This document shows, piece after piece, positions 1-5,669 of a stretch of DNA of 8,795 nt. The stretch covers positions 1 through 8,795 of the forward strand of contig DUIM01000121.1 in NCBI GenBank assembly GCA_013330355.1, written 5' to 3'. The stretch comes from Methanosarcinales archaeon (GTDB lineage Archaea; Halobacteriota; Methanosarcinia; Methanosarcinales; Methanocomedenaceae). Position numbers and translations under genes: made by a program. Within the stretch, counting starts at the first letter, position 1, and the number at the start of each line of letters is the position of its first letter. The notes beneath the pieces are model-generated. The model was not told the DNA's origin. It was given only the letters and a program-made list of their open reading frames with translations, and did no database searches.

Positions 1-1624
1 CGACCTTCCCGAAGTCAACGCTCGACGTTGTGACTGTCATCGAAATTGCGGGGATGATCTCTGCTGTGAGTTCTGTTGAACTCCCTCCTTTGATATACTC
101 GACCTCAAAGACCTCCTCTGCTGGCAGATAGAGAATCTTCTCCTTGATCTCATTCTTCGCAAGTTTGAACGCAGACTTCTCATCAGGAGTTGAGACATTT
201 GTCTTACACTTCATTCTCATCTCAAAGAACCCGTCTGGGAAAATATCATCCTTCACGCTGACTACAACCATATCGCCTGTCGATATTTCGACGAAACTAT
301 AATGGTAGTTATTTTCAGTGAGATTCAGGATATCAGTACCATCTGGCAAATTAACTGTTACATCCTCACTTGAGTCCAGGATGTACTCGAACGTTTCGTT
401 ATGCCCGTCGGATGGGTGTGCACTGACAATCTCCAGATTGCCACGTGCCGGAATTCCATCCCACGCTTTAAACGCGGTCTGACTCGCCTTAAACGCTGAT
501 GCAACGCACGGGCAGACATGTCCATGTGCTTCTGCCAGATCATCCAGCGTGATATCCAGAAGTTCTCCTTCATCATATATCTGAAGTGTAAGATCGGTAC
601 TCTCCTTTGCCGCACTCATCTCAATCCATTCCGCTACATTCGGATGTGGGGTAAGTGCATTGCCATCATAGGCGTAAGTCAGGTTCTCAAGCAAACCTGG
701 AATCTTAGTCCCGGTGAAGTACCCTTCGCTTACCATCAGCGGAACGACAACGGGTCCAGTGGCATTCTCAACAACCGGCCTAAGTGTGAATTCAGGGTGA
801 AGCGTCTCGTCATGGTGGATAAATGCAGCCTGTGTGCCTGCAAGTCCGATCGCCGGATCACTCCAGTACGCCAGTTTCAGTCGTGCCTGATCGGCAAGTG
901 ATGATGTGCTGTTCACCCATCCGGCAAAGTTATCCTCCTCATCAGTCCCGTGTGCGACAAGAACGAGCGTTTCGTTTTCCGGATTTACGACCAGGTCAGC
1001 CGTGCGGTCTGCCACGATTCCTGCCACAAGCCAGTGGTCATCCATCGCACCGGTCAAGATGATCTCAGCATCGGTATCGATCGGCACAAGTTCCTCTTCT
1101 TCTTCATCTCCAGGGTGCCCGGTCGCTCGCATACTTCCGTCAGTACCAGCCTCAAGCGGCATATAGGATATTACGTACTGATTGTTCTTCGGAGCGACCG
1201 TCCGCTCCATCTTCACGCCCTCGACAACGACCTGCTCAGCTGTCATCGGAAGTGTGTCTCTCAGTCCAATCACATACTCGATCTCCTGGATATGGCTGCT
1301 GTGAGATGAGATAAAAAGTGGTACTGCTATAATCTTTGTGACACCGGCATCATCGAGTCTCTCAACAGCATCATTGATCGTCTCATTCGGTACAAATTCG
1401 AGGAATCCGAGTTCGACCGGATATGGCAGATCTACCTCAGCGACTGTATCCCGTACAGGGGAGCACCAGCTCTCGCTCGGGCTTCCGTGTGCGATGACAA
1501 GTATGCCGTATTTTTCTTGATTCTCTGATGCTACAGCAGGTACGATCAACGAAATGATCATGATCAATAGCATCATATTTACTGCAAGAATATTCAGTTT
1601 CTTTTTTTGCTTTGTTTCTTTCAT
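1..1624 (-). CDS. Exported two-lobe CbiX-type chelatase with FmdE-like domain (C-terminus beyond window)
   Basis: This 541-residue partial ORF is open from ATG 1624 to the left edge. The start follows a strong GGAGGTAAG ribosome binding site (1627-1635). Residues 1-33 form a Sec signal peptide: Lys-rich start, hydrophobic stretch, PAVA-S cleavage site. Residues 38-215 form a first CbiX lobe (AHGS at 45-48; VPLF followed by H108 and H111). An acidic run D173-E178 lies between its second His site and its conserved MDDH end. Residues 218-345 form a second lobe, AHGT at 224-227, but the later metal-site His is replaced in SEGYFT (299-304). Residues 359-480 contain HGHVCPC (367-373), resembling the FmdE-family HGHxCPG motif, plus H403, H408 and C473. 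The last residues (TVTTSSVDFG) resemble the start of a surface beta-sandwich domain. Family knowledge: CbiX/CfbA proteins insert Co, Ni or Fe into sirohydrochlorin. Extracytoplasmic chelation, storage or tetrapyrrole handling is inferred. The CbiX call is firm; the FmdE call is moderate. Confidence 0.85.
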   Translation of the reverse strand, partial: MKETKQKKKLNILAVNMMLLIMIISLIVPAVASENQEKYGILVIAHGSPSESWCSPVRDTVAEVDLPYPVELGFLEFVPNETINDAVERLDDAGVTKIIAVPLFISSHSSHIQEIEYVIGLRDTLPMTAEQVVVEGVKMERTVAPKNNQYVISYMPLEAGTDGSMRATGHPGDEEEEELVPIDTDAEIILTGAMDDHWLVAGIVADRTADLVVNPENETLVLVAHGTDEEDNFAGWVNSTSSLADQARLKLAYWSDPAIGLAGTQAAFIHHDETLHPEFTLRPVVENATGPVVVPLMVSEGYFTGTKIPGLLENLTYAYDGNALTPHPNVAEWIEMSAAKESTDLTLQIYDEGELLDITLDDLAEAHGHVCPCVASAFKASQTAFKAWDGIPARGNLEIVSAHPSDGHNETFEYILDSSEDVTVNLPDGTDILNLTENNYHYSFVEISTGDMVVVSVKDDIFPDGFFEMRMKCKTNVSTPDEKSAFKLAKNEIKEKILYLPAEEVFEVEYIKGGSSTELTAEIIPAISMTVTTSSVDFGKV

Positions 1625-1626
1625 GA

Positions 1627-1635
1627 CTTACCTCC
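1627..1635 (-). promoter_or_regulatory. Strong ribosome binding site of the exported CbiX gene
   Basis: The minus strand reads GGAGGTAAG three bases before ATG 1624, close to the complement of the archaeal 16S 3' end. This decides the start codon and places the signal peptide at the N-terminus. The same site, AGGAGGTAA, is kept in the duplicated copy in front of the chimeric ORF at 2091-2099. Confidence 0.75.
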
Positions 1636-1670
1636 ATTTAGGTATTCCTACATTGGTGATTAGGTTCAGA

Positions 1671-1683
1671 AATAGTATACCCA
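1671..1683 (-). promoter_or_regulatory. Candidate TATA box of the exported CbiX gene
   Basis: The minus strand reads GGGTATACTATT about 47 bases upstream of the start codon, which would give a leader of roughly 20 bases. The element survives with one change (TATAGTATT) in the duplicated leader at 2134-2145. The assignment rests on position and AT-richness only. Confidence 0.4.
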
Positions 1684-1762
1684 AAAAAAATTAGGTTTTA
1701 TGTGAATAACCTAACACGGTCAAGCCAAAAAGAACAAAGCAGTTTACTAAAATAGATACAAT

Positions 1763-1774
1763 AAAAAAAGAAAA
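1763..1774 (-). terminator. Oligo-T terminator after the chimeric ORF
   Basis: Just past the stop codon the minus strand reads GGCGGTTTTCTTTTTTT. Archaeal transcripts commonly end at such U-rich tracts without a hairpin. It is the duplicated counterpart of the tract after the intact IscA gene. Confidence 0.5.
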
Positions 1775-1781
1775 CCGCCCC

Positions 1782-2087
1782 TTAACAGAAGCAGCACGAT
1801 CCGCACTGTGGTGCATTGGGGTTATTGACAATGAACCTTTTTCCTGCTTCATTATTAATATAACCGATCTGTGCACCATCAAGTGATTCCTGGATACTGG
1901 ATGTCATAATACTGGATGTTATGAGTATCCTGAGGCCATTACTGGTTAGTTCAATATCTTCCTCTTTTTTGGTATCATCCAGTTCTGCTGCTACATCAGG
2001 TATGATCAACGAAATGATCATCATGATCAATAGCATCGTATGTACTGCAAATGCATTCAGGCTATTTTTTTGCTTTATTTTTTTCAT
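1782..2087 (-). CDS. Chimeric ORF: CbiX-type signal peptide fused to C-terminal half of IscA
   Basis: The ORF encodes 101 residues. Residues 1-34 are close to the signal peptide of the exported CbiX protein (Lys-rich start, a shared MLLIM hydrophobic core, PDVAA end). Residues 36-101 match the C-terminal half of the neighbouring IscA protein from its LDD motif onward. The fusion point falls at a duplication junction (about 1982) and is in frame. The A-type cluster ligand equivalent to C35 is lost, but the terminal cysteines remain (C95, C98, C99, C101). A 15-base tandem duplication (1894-1923) adds five residues near 61-65. A strong AGGAGGTAA ribosome binding site (2091-2099) and a TATA-like element were copied with it, so expression is plausible. 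If made, it would be exported or membrane-anchored. The open frame despite divergence argues against simple decay. A young non-functional by-product is the alternative. Confidence 0.65.
   Translation of the reverse strand: MKKIKQKNSLNAFAVHTMLLIMMIISLIIPDVAAELDDTKKEEDIELTSNGLRILITSSIMTSSIQESLDGAQIGYINNEAGKRFIVNNPNAPQCGSCCFC
1894..1923. repeat. 15-base tandem repeat inside the chimeric ORF
   Basis: Two adjacent units, atactggatgtcata (1894-1908) and atactggatgttatg (1909-1923), occur where the intact IscA gene has one. The expansion is a multiple of three and keeps the frame, inserting five residues into the SSIQESL segment. Confidence 0.8.
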
Positions 2088-2432
2088 AGCTTACCTCCTT
2101 TTAGGTATTCCTACATTGGTGATTAGGTTCAGAAATACTATACCCAAACAAAAATAGGTTAAAGGTGAATAACCAAACCCGGTCAAGCCAAAAAGAACAA
2201 GGCAGCTTACTATTAAAGCAAGAAAAGTACTCGTAGAAATACAATTCTATTTGAATGAGTGACCGGAAACATCTGATCGAAGATGAGTAGTGTTAGTAGT
2301 ATCCGGCATTCATTTAGGATTTTAGTAAAATTTTGAAAAAATTTTATTTATTGAGACCGATTAAAGCCGGAAAAGAACTGGGTAGATATTCAAATCACTG
2401 AATATCGAATGAAAAAAAAAGAAAACCGCCCC
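2088..2432. other. Intergenic spacer between chimeric ORF and IscA gene
   Basis: The stretch holds the duplicated leader of the chimeric ORF (2088-2214), a unique AT-rich segment (about 2219-2400) and the T-tract ending the IscA transcript. The unique segment shows no convincing ORF, tRNA or long inverted repeat. It is what copy A of the duplication lacks. Confidence 0.6.
2412..2425 (-). terminator. Oligo-T terminator after IscA
   Basis: Eight bases past the IscA stop the minus strand reads TTTTCTTTTTTTTT, a typical archaeal U-rich termination tract. No supporting hairpin is visible. Confidence 0.55.
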
Positions 2433-2747
2433 TTAACAGGAGCAGCATGATCCGCACTGTGGTGCATTGAGATCCTTGATAATGAACCCTTTTCCTGATT
2501 CATCATCTATAAAATCAATCTCTGCACCTTCAAGTGATTCCTGGATACTGGATGCTACAAGTATCCTGACGCCATTACTGCTAAGTTCAACATCTTCCTC
2601 TGTCTTGTTATCATCCAGAGACATTCCATACTTGATACCACTGCAACCCATGCCTGCCATGGAAATACGCAATGCATGGTCCTGCTTGTTCTCCTGTTCC
2701 AGGAGATTTTTCAGTTCATCCGCTGCCAAATCTGTTATATCTACCAT
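2433..2747 (-). CDS. IscA/HesB-type (A-type) iron-sulfur carrier
   Basis: This 104-residue protein has the usual length of the A-type family, which binds and transfers Fe-S clusters or iron in the cytoplasm. Residues 1-8 resemble the family opening (an I-T-x-x-A start); residues 26-46 carry the hallmark GMGCSGIKYGMSLDD with C35 at the canonical position. The C-terminus ends PQCGSCCSC (C98, C101, C102, C104), Cys-richer than the bacterial CGCGxSF ending. The central VRILVASSIQESLEGAEIDFIDDE segment matches the family's buried strand and sDxxSLxxLxGxxIDy region. It is transcribed alone, with an oligo-T tract after it. Its position upstream of nitrogenase-like CfbC/CfbD and a four-Cys Cas4-like protein makes cluster supply to these a reasonable guess, unproven. 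The family call is secure; the individual client is unknown. Confidence 0.9.
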   Translation of the reverse strand: MVDITDLAADELKNLLEQENKQDHALRISMAGMGCSGIKYGMSLDDNKTEEDVELSSNGVRILVASSIQESLEGAEIDFIDDESGKGFIIKDLNAPQCGSCCSC

Positions 2748-2787
2748 TGTATCACATTTGCTTATTTATTATTTAGAATTTCACAAT

Positions 2788-2816
2788 ATAACAATATATG
2801 GTTTTTTAGAAACCAT
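2788..2816 (-). promoter_or_regulatory. IscA promoter with inverted repeat over the TATA element
   Basis: About 45-50 bases upstream of ATG 2747 the minus strand reads CCATATATTGTTATATTG, a good TATA candidate. Its upstream edge is part of a perfect 7-base inverted repeat, atggttt (2798-2804) and aaaccat (2810-2816), with a 5-base loop. A repressor binding here would overlap the TATA/BRE region. No clear ribosome binding site precedes the start. Confidence 0.4.
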
Positions 2817-2903
2817 ACGAATCAAATTCATACTTTATTCAATAAATATCTGTTGGTCAATGTTAGAACAGCCATAATAGTTCAATATTATGATTTTACT
2901 TTA

Positions 2904-3692
2904 TCAAAAGAACCTGGAGGCAAGGGTTTGGGTGACCTGGCATAACTCCGCATAACTGCAGTAATCACATGGTGCGTCATCCGGACGATGAGGCAATCTA
3001 CCGTTCCTGATTTTCCTGATCCTGCCGGCAAGTACCAGTACCTTCCTACGGTCAGCCCGTTTTATCTTTGTATTGCGTACAACACCATACCGGGCATATT
3101 CCACAGTTCCCGAGCCCACAACACAGTCATATTCTTCCTCCACCAGAATAGAAAGGGCAGTGAGCCTTATCCTGTCATTTTTCCATATACCTGATTCCGG
3201 GGCACGGCCTGTACGGATAATTGACAGGCCCGGCACATCATCCACCATAAGCAAACGGTCAGGACTTCCGGACAGGCCAAACTTCTTTGAATAAAACACT
3301 GGCTCAGTATCATGGGAAGTGAGCAACTCAACCAGCCTGTCACTACCCAACCTTTCAACTGATTCAAGAATTCCGCACTTTATCCCTTCCAGGTGCGACC
3401 TTACAGTATCAAAGGCTTCAAAAAGCATTTTTCCATCAATGCCCCTTAGCTCCTCCCTGTAAATGGCAGTAAGCTGGTTTGTTGCAACGTCAAGGAGTTC
3501 CTGCAGTGCATCATCCATGTCCCCTGATAGCACCACATCTGCATAGGACCTGGCCATTTCCCTGATCAATAGTGACTCGACATAAGAAGAGGTGATGGGA
3601 TTTGAGGGCCTGGATTCCTTGTAAGTATAGTAGACCTGTCTGGGGCATTTGAGATAATTGCTGATGTCTGATACTCTTATGTAATCTTCCAT
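2904..3692 (-). CDS. Cas4-like (PD-(D/E)XK superfamily) protein with four-Cys cluster motif
   Basis: The protein has 262 residues. The N-terminus (VSDISNYLKCPRQVYY, C16) and the C-terminal CDYCSYAELC (C242, C245, C251) give the Cas4/AddB-type four-cysteine arrangement that binds a [4Fe-4S] cluster. Residues 140-146 (LSGSPDR) carry the GxxD motif with D145. The following strand should hold the (D/E)xK catalytic pair but reads GLSIIRTGRAPE (155-166), without the usual lysine. The QxxxY motif region reads RIRLTALSI (174-182). So the fold and cluster look intact while the nuclease centre looks degenerate. No CRISPR array or other cas gene is seen. Start ATG 3692 follows GGTAGG. It diverges from the F430 operon across 185 bases. 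Its role is unknown; DNA binding, an Fe-S structural role or a family-specific variant active site are all possible. Confidence 0.75.
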   Translation of the reverse strand: MEDYIRVSDISNYLKCPRQVYYTYKESRPSNPITSSYVESLLIREMARSYADVVLSGDMDDALQELLDVATNQLTAIYREELRGIDGKMLFEAFDTVRSHLEGIKCGILESVERLGSDRLVELLTSHDTEPVFYSKKFGLSGSPDRLLMVDDVPGLSIIRTGRAPESGIWKNDRIRLTALSILVEEEYDCVVGSGTVEYARYGVVRNTKIKRADRRKVLVLAGRIRKIRNGRLPHRPDDAPCDYCSYAELCQVTQTLASRFF

Positions 3693-3739
3693 ATTCCTAC
3701 CTTTTGTAAAATGATCAGTAAAACAGTAATTGTTTTTTC

Positions 3740-3755
3740 ATTATTTATATTTTTG
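3740..3755 (-). promoter_or_regulatory. TATA box of the Cas4-like gene
   Basis: The minus strand reads CAAAAATATAAATAATG about 50-60 bases upstream of ATG 3692, a near-consensus archaeal TATA element. The predicted start of transcription falls close to a sequence (AACAGTAAT, 3722-3730) that recurs inverted in the cfb leader. Confidence 0.5.
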
Positions 3756-3774
3756 TATTGTGATTTATTGTGCA

Positions 3775-3793
3775 AAACCATTATATTAAATAA
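3775..3793 (+). promoter_or_regulatory. Promoter (BRE/TATA) of the F430 operon
   Basis: The sequence AAAACCATTATATTAAATA has a purine-rich BRE-like part followed by a TATA-like part. Transcription would begin around 3810-3815, giving a leader of roughly 65 bases before cfbA. It is the only strong candidate on this strand before the operon. Confidence 0.5.
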
Positions 3794-3831
3794 GTATTAA
3801 AATAGACCACTTACAGTAACACTTTTTACAG

Positions 3832-3856
3832 AAATAGTATTACTGTTATACTATTT
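3832..3856. promoter_or_regulatory. Palindromic candidate operator in the cfb leader
   Basis: A perfect 9-base inverted repeat, AAATAGTAT (3832-3840) and ATACTATTT (3848-3856), flanks a 7-base centre. It lies downstream of the inferred transcription start and 21 bases before the cfbA start, a position suited to a repressor. Nested in it, ATTACTGTT (3839-3847) is the exact complement of AACAGTAAT at 3722-3730 near the divergent promoter, and ACAGTAA recurs at 3813-3819. A nickel or cofactor-responsive regulator is conceivable but not shown. Confidence 0.45.
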
Positions 3857-3877
3857 AGCTGAACTGAGATGAAATTC

Positions 3878-4276
3878 ATGACAGAAAAAATTGGAATACT
3901 GGCACTTGGTCACGGAAGCAGACTACCGTACAATAAAGATGTTATATCCGGGGTTGCTGACCTTATAGCTGAGAAATACGAAAATACAGTGGTCAGGATA
4001 GGATTTATGAACATGGACGACCCCACAATGGATGAGGGAATAAAAGCCTTTGAAGGTACGGGAGTGACCACCATAGTGGCCGTACCTATATTTTTAGCAC
4101 ACGGCGTGCATACCACCGAGGATATCCCACAGATACTGGGTGTCAGCAGGGAGAACCGTAGCACGACAATCCAGCTTAACGGCAACGATGTGACCCTGTT
4201 CTATTCCGAGCCACTGGGTGCTGACCAGCTGATAGCTGACCTGGCATATAAGAGAGCAATGGAAGCAATGGAATAA
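3878..4276 (+). CDS. cfbA: Sirohydrochlorin nickelochelatase CfbA (small CbiX type)
   Basis: CfbA inserts Ni(II) into sirohydrochlorin, the first committed step of coenzyme F430 synthesis, in the cytoplasm. With the start at 3878 the protein has 132 residues, typical of the homodimeric short archaeal chelatases. GHGSRLPYNKD (11-21, H12) and IFLAHGVHTTEDIP (71-84, H75 and H78) are the hallmark metal-binding motifs, and SEPLGADQLIADLAYKRA (110-127) is the typical end. The His-rich loop of some homologues is absent here. ATG 3878 is preferred over ATG 3869 because GAGATGA lies five bases upstream and MTEKIGIL is the usual family opening; starting at 3869 adds three residues. It is the first gene of the operon, nine bases before cfbE. 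Cobaltochelatase activity is a known side or alternative activity of the family, but the cfb context points to nickel. Confidence 0.93.
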   Translation: MTEKIGILALGHGSRLPYNKDVISGVADLIAEKYENTVVRIGFMNMDDPTMDEGIKAFEGTGVTTIVAVPIFLAHGVHTTEDIPQILGVSRENRSTTIQLNGNDVTLFYSEPLGADQLIADLAYKRAMEAME

Positions 4277-4285
4277 AAGTCGCAT

Positions 4286-5650
4286 ATGCTGTTCGAAAAT
4301 AAAGATGTGGCTGTCATAGACCTGACACATGGCGGCATCCCACTGGCACAACACATCGCCAGACAAGCGCGAAGCGTTACCGGTATTGACATATATGGTA
4401 CCGTAGGCAGTGATATACTGTCAGGGCTTGAAAAGGACGGCATAAAGATTGATGATAAAATAAACACTGATATCGACCTGATAGTTGCACCGGTACACCT
4501 GAACCCTGCCCTCATGCCGAACAGTGGCGACAGTGCCGAGTGTGCTGGCTGTGCCGTGATCACTCATCACAGGGCAGTAGGTGAACTCATATCAGGCACC
4601 CCGGGCAGGAGCCTGGGGGGAAGAATTGTAGAAATAACAGGTACGCTCGCCAAGACAAGTACTGCCACACTACTGGCTGATATGGCATCCCGCAGCATGT
4701 CGGTCCTTTCCCATACCACCCGCGGAGTGGAGCACTGGCAAAAGGGTGTACCCATAAAGGTACATCACGGCCTCAGCATCGCACCGGGCAGCATTCTTGA
4801 GGCACTGGAACATACCGCTGATATCAAGCCCGACCTGTACATATTCGAAGTATCCCTTGGCGGCACCGGAGCAGCTGGATTAGGTATCATTACCAGCCTG
4901 GATAACGAGTACACTATAGCTGGCGGCGTAAGTACATCCACCAGGGCCAAGATGCAGATGGTAGACTATGCAAAACACGGCAGTACTCTGCTTGTAAACA
5001 CGTCTGTCGGGCAGATATATCCACCTGATGATGTGAAAATTGTCACCTTCAGTGATACTTCAGGGAAGGGCGACGTGTATATGAACGAAACGCCCACTGG
5101 GATCCGTACGATCAATTGTGAATCCCTGAATGGCAAAACCATCAGGTTCATGCCAGGTTCAGGTTATGACCCTTCGTCCTATTCCACAGCTATGGTCTGT
5201 GCGGCCGCAGCCGCCTGTATACTGGATGTGGGACCAGGGAATATCGAATCTACACTGCTAGATTTCCAGGGAGTACACGGCAGGATGAGGCAGGTGGAGC
5301 GGGCAGGCCGGAAAATGGTGGATAACTCCAATTCCGGCATGAATATCAACTCAGTGGGGGATGCACTGGAATATGCCAAAAACATTGCAAAAACCGGCAA
5401 CAGGCTTGTACTTGCACTTGGCGAAGAGGCAAAGCAGGTATGCGAAGGGCTTGACCCTGAAGATGTCAGTACCTTTACAATTGAACACGGCAGTGAGGTG
5501 GATGATATTATCCTGGTAGGCGAGAGAATGGAAGGTATAAGCGGGAATAACATACACCATGCCAACAGCCTTGATCGCGCAATCGAGATGGCAGAGTCGC
5601 TGACAAAAGAAAATGATATTATAATTTCATGTATAAAATGTTTCAGATAA
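4286..5650 (+). CDS. cfbE: Coenzyme F430 synthetase CfbE (Mur ligase-like)
   Basis: CfbE catalyses the last step, ATP-dependent closure of the six-membered carbocyclic ring that turns seco-F430 acid into coenzyme F430. The protein has 454 residues, the normal length. Residues 5-100 form an N-terminal nucleotide-fold-like domain ([15 protein letters not shown]). The Mur-type central domain starts at [20 protein letters not shown] (112-131), whose P-loop reads GTLAKTS with Ala where many Mur ligases have Gly. [18 protein letters not shown] (185-202) and the C-terminal [11 protein letters not shown]...VDNSNSGMN block (329-353) correspond to the family's catalytic and ligase C-terminal regions. 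It follows cfbA by nine bases without a strong ribosome binding site, which suggests coupled translation, and precedes cfbD. The assignment is supported by the complete operon context. Confidence 0.93.
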   Translation: MLFENKDVAVIDLTHGGIPLAQHIARQARSVTGIDIYGTVGSDILSGLEKDGIKIDDKINTDIDLIVAPVHLNPALMPNSGDSAECAGCAVITHHRAVGELISGTPGRSLGGRIVEITGTLAKTSTATLLADMASRSMSVLSHTTRGVEHWQKGVPIKVHHGLSIAPGSILEALEHTADIKPDLYIFEVSLGGTGAAGLGIITSLDNEYTIAGGVSTSTRAKMQMVDYAKHGSTLLVNTSVGQIYPPDDVKIVTFSDTSGKGDVYMNETPTGIRTINCESLNGKTIRFMPGSGYDPSSYSTAMVCAAAAACILDVGPGNIESTLLDFQGVHGRMRQVERAGRKMVDNSNSGMNINSVGDALEYAKNIAKTGNRLVLALGEEAKQVCEGLDPEDVSTFTIEHGSEVDDIILVGERMEGISGNNIHHANSLDRAIEMAESLTKENDIIISCIKCFR

Positions 5651-5652
5651 AC

Positions 5653-5660
5653 AGGAGGAT
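5653..5660 (+). promoter_or_regulatory. Ribosome binding site of cfbD
   Basis: AGGAGGAT lies in the 19-base gap after cfbE, with nine bases between it and ATG 5670. This is the strongest ribosome binding site in the operon and fits a higher need for the catalytic CfbD subunit. Confidence 0.7.
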
Positions 5661-5669
5661 AATAAAATA

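Larger units (their letters stand above)
1522..1982. repeat. Tandem segmental duplication, copy A
   Basis: Copy A runs from the signal-peptide codons of the exported CbiX gene, through its leader, to the middle of an IscA coding sequence. The 1531-1752 part matches 1991-2214, and the 1763-1982 part matches 2412-2618. By eye, identity is about 85 percent or more, with only a few short gaps in coding parts. Relative to copy B it lacks about 175-190 bases of spacer. The divergence shows that the event is not very recent. Confidence 0.85.
1983..2618. repeat. Tandem segmental duplication, copy B
   Basis: Copy B starts where IscA-type sequence (ending tatcatccag at 1973-1982) joins signal-peptide sequence, and ends inside the intact IscA gene at the same tatcatccag (2609-2618). 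It keeps a longer spacer (about 2219-2400) with no recognisable gene. The head-to-tail order shows that the ancestral arrangement was CbiX start, leader, spacer, IscA; duplication then created the chimeric ORF at the new junction. Confidence 0.85.

Noticed and set aside
518..1309. Several plus-strand open frames within the first 1.3 kb
   Set aside because: They overlap the long minus-strand frame that has a signal peptide and CbiX motifs, and themselves have low-complexity Ser/Arg-rich translations.
1522..2618. The duplicated block as a mobile element or insertion sequence
   Set aside because: There is no transposase, terminal inverted repeat or target-site duplication; the copies consist of parts of the two flanking genes, which fits simple tandem duplication.
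2467..2945. Plus-strand open frames over the IscA gene and its promoter
   Set aside because: They run antisense to a clear family member and extend into AT-rich promoter DNA; no motif or ribosome binding site supports them.
2904..3692. Cas4-like gene as part of a CRISPR-Cas locus
   Set aside because: No repeat-spacer array, leader or cas1/cas2 is visible anywhere in the window.
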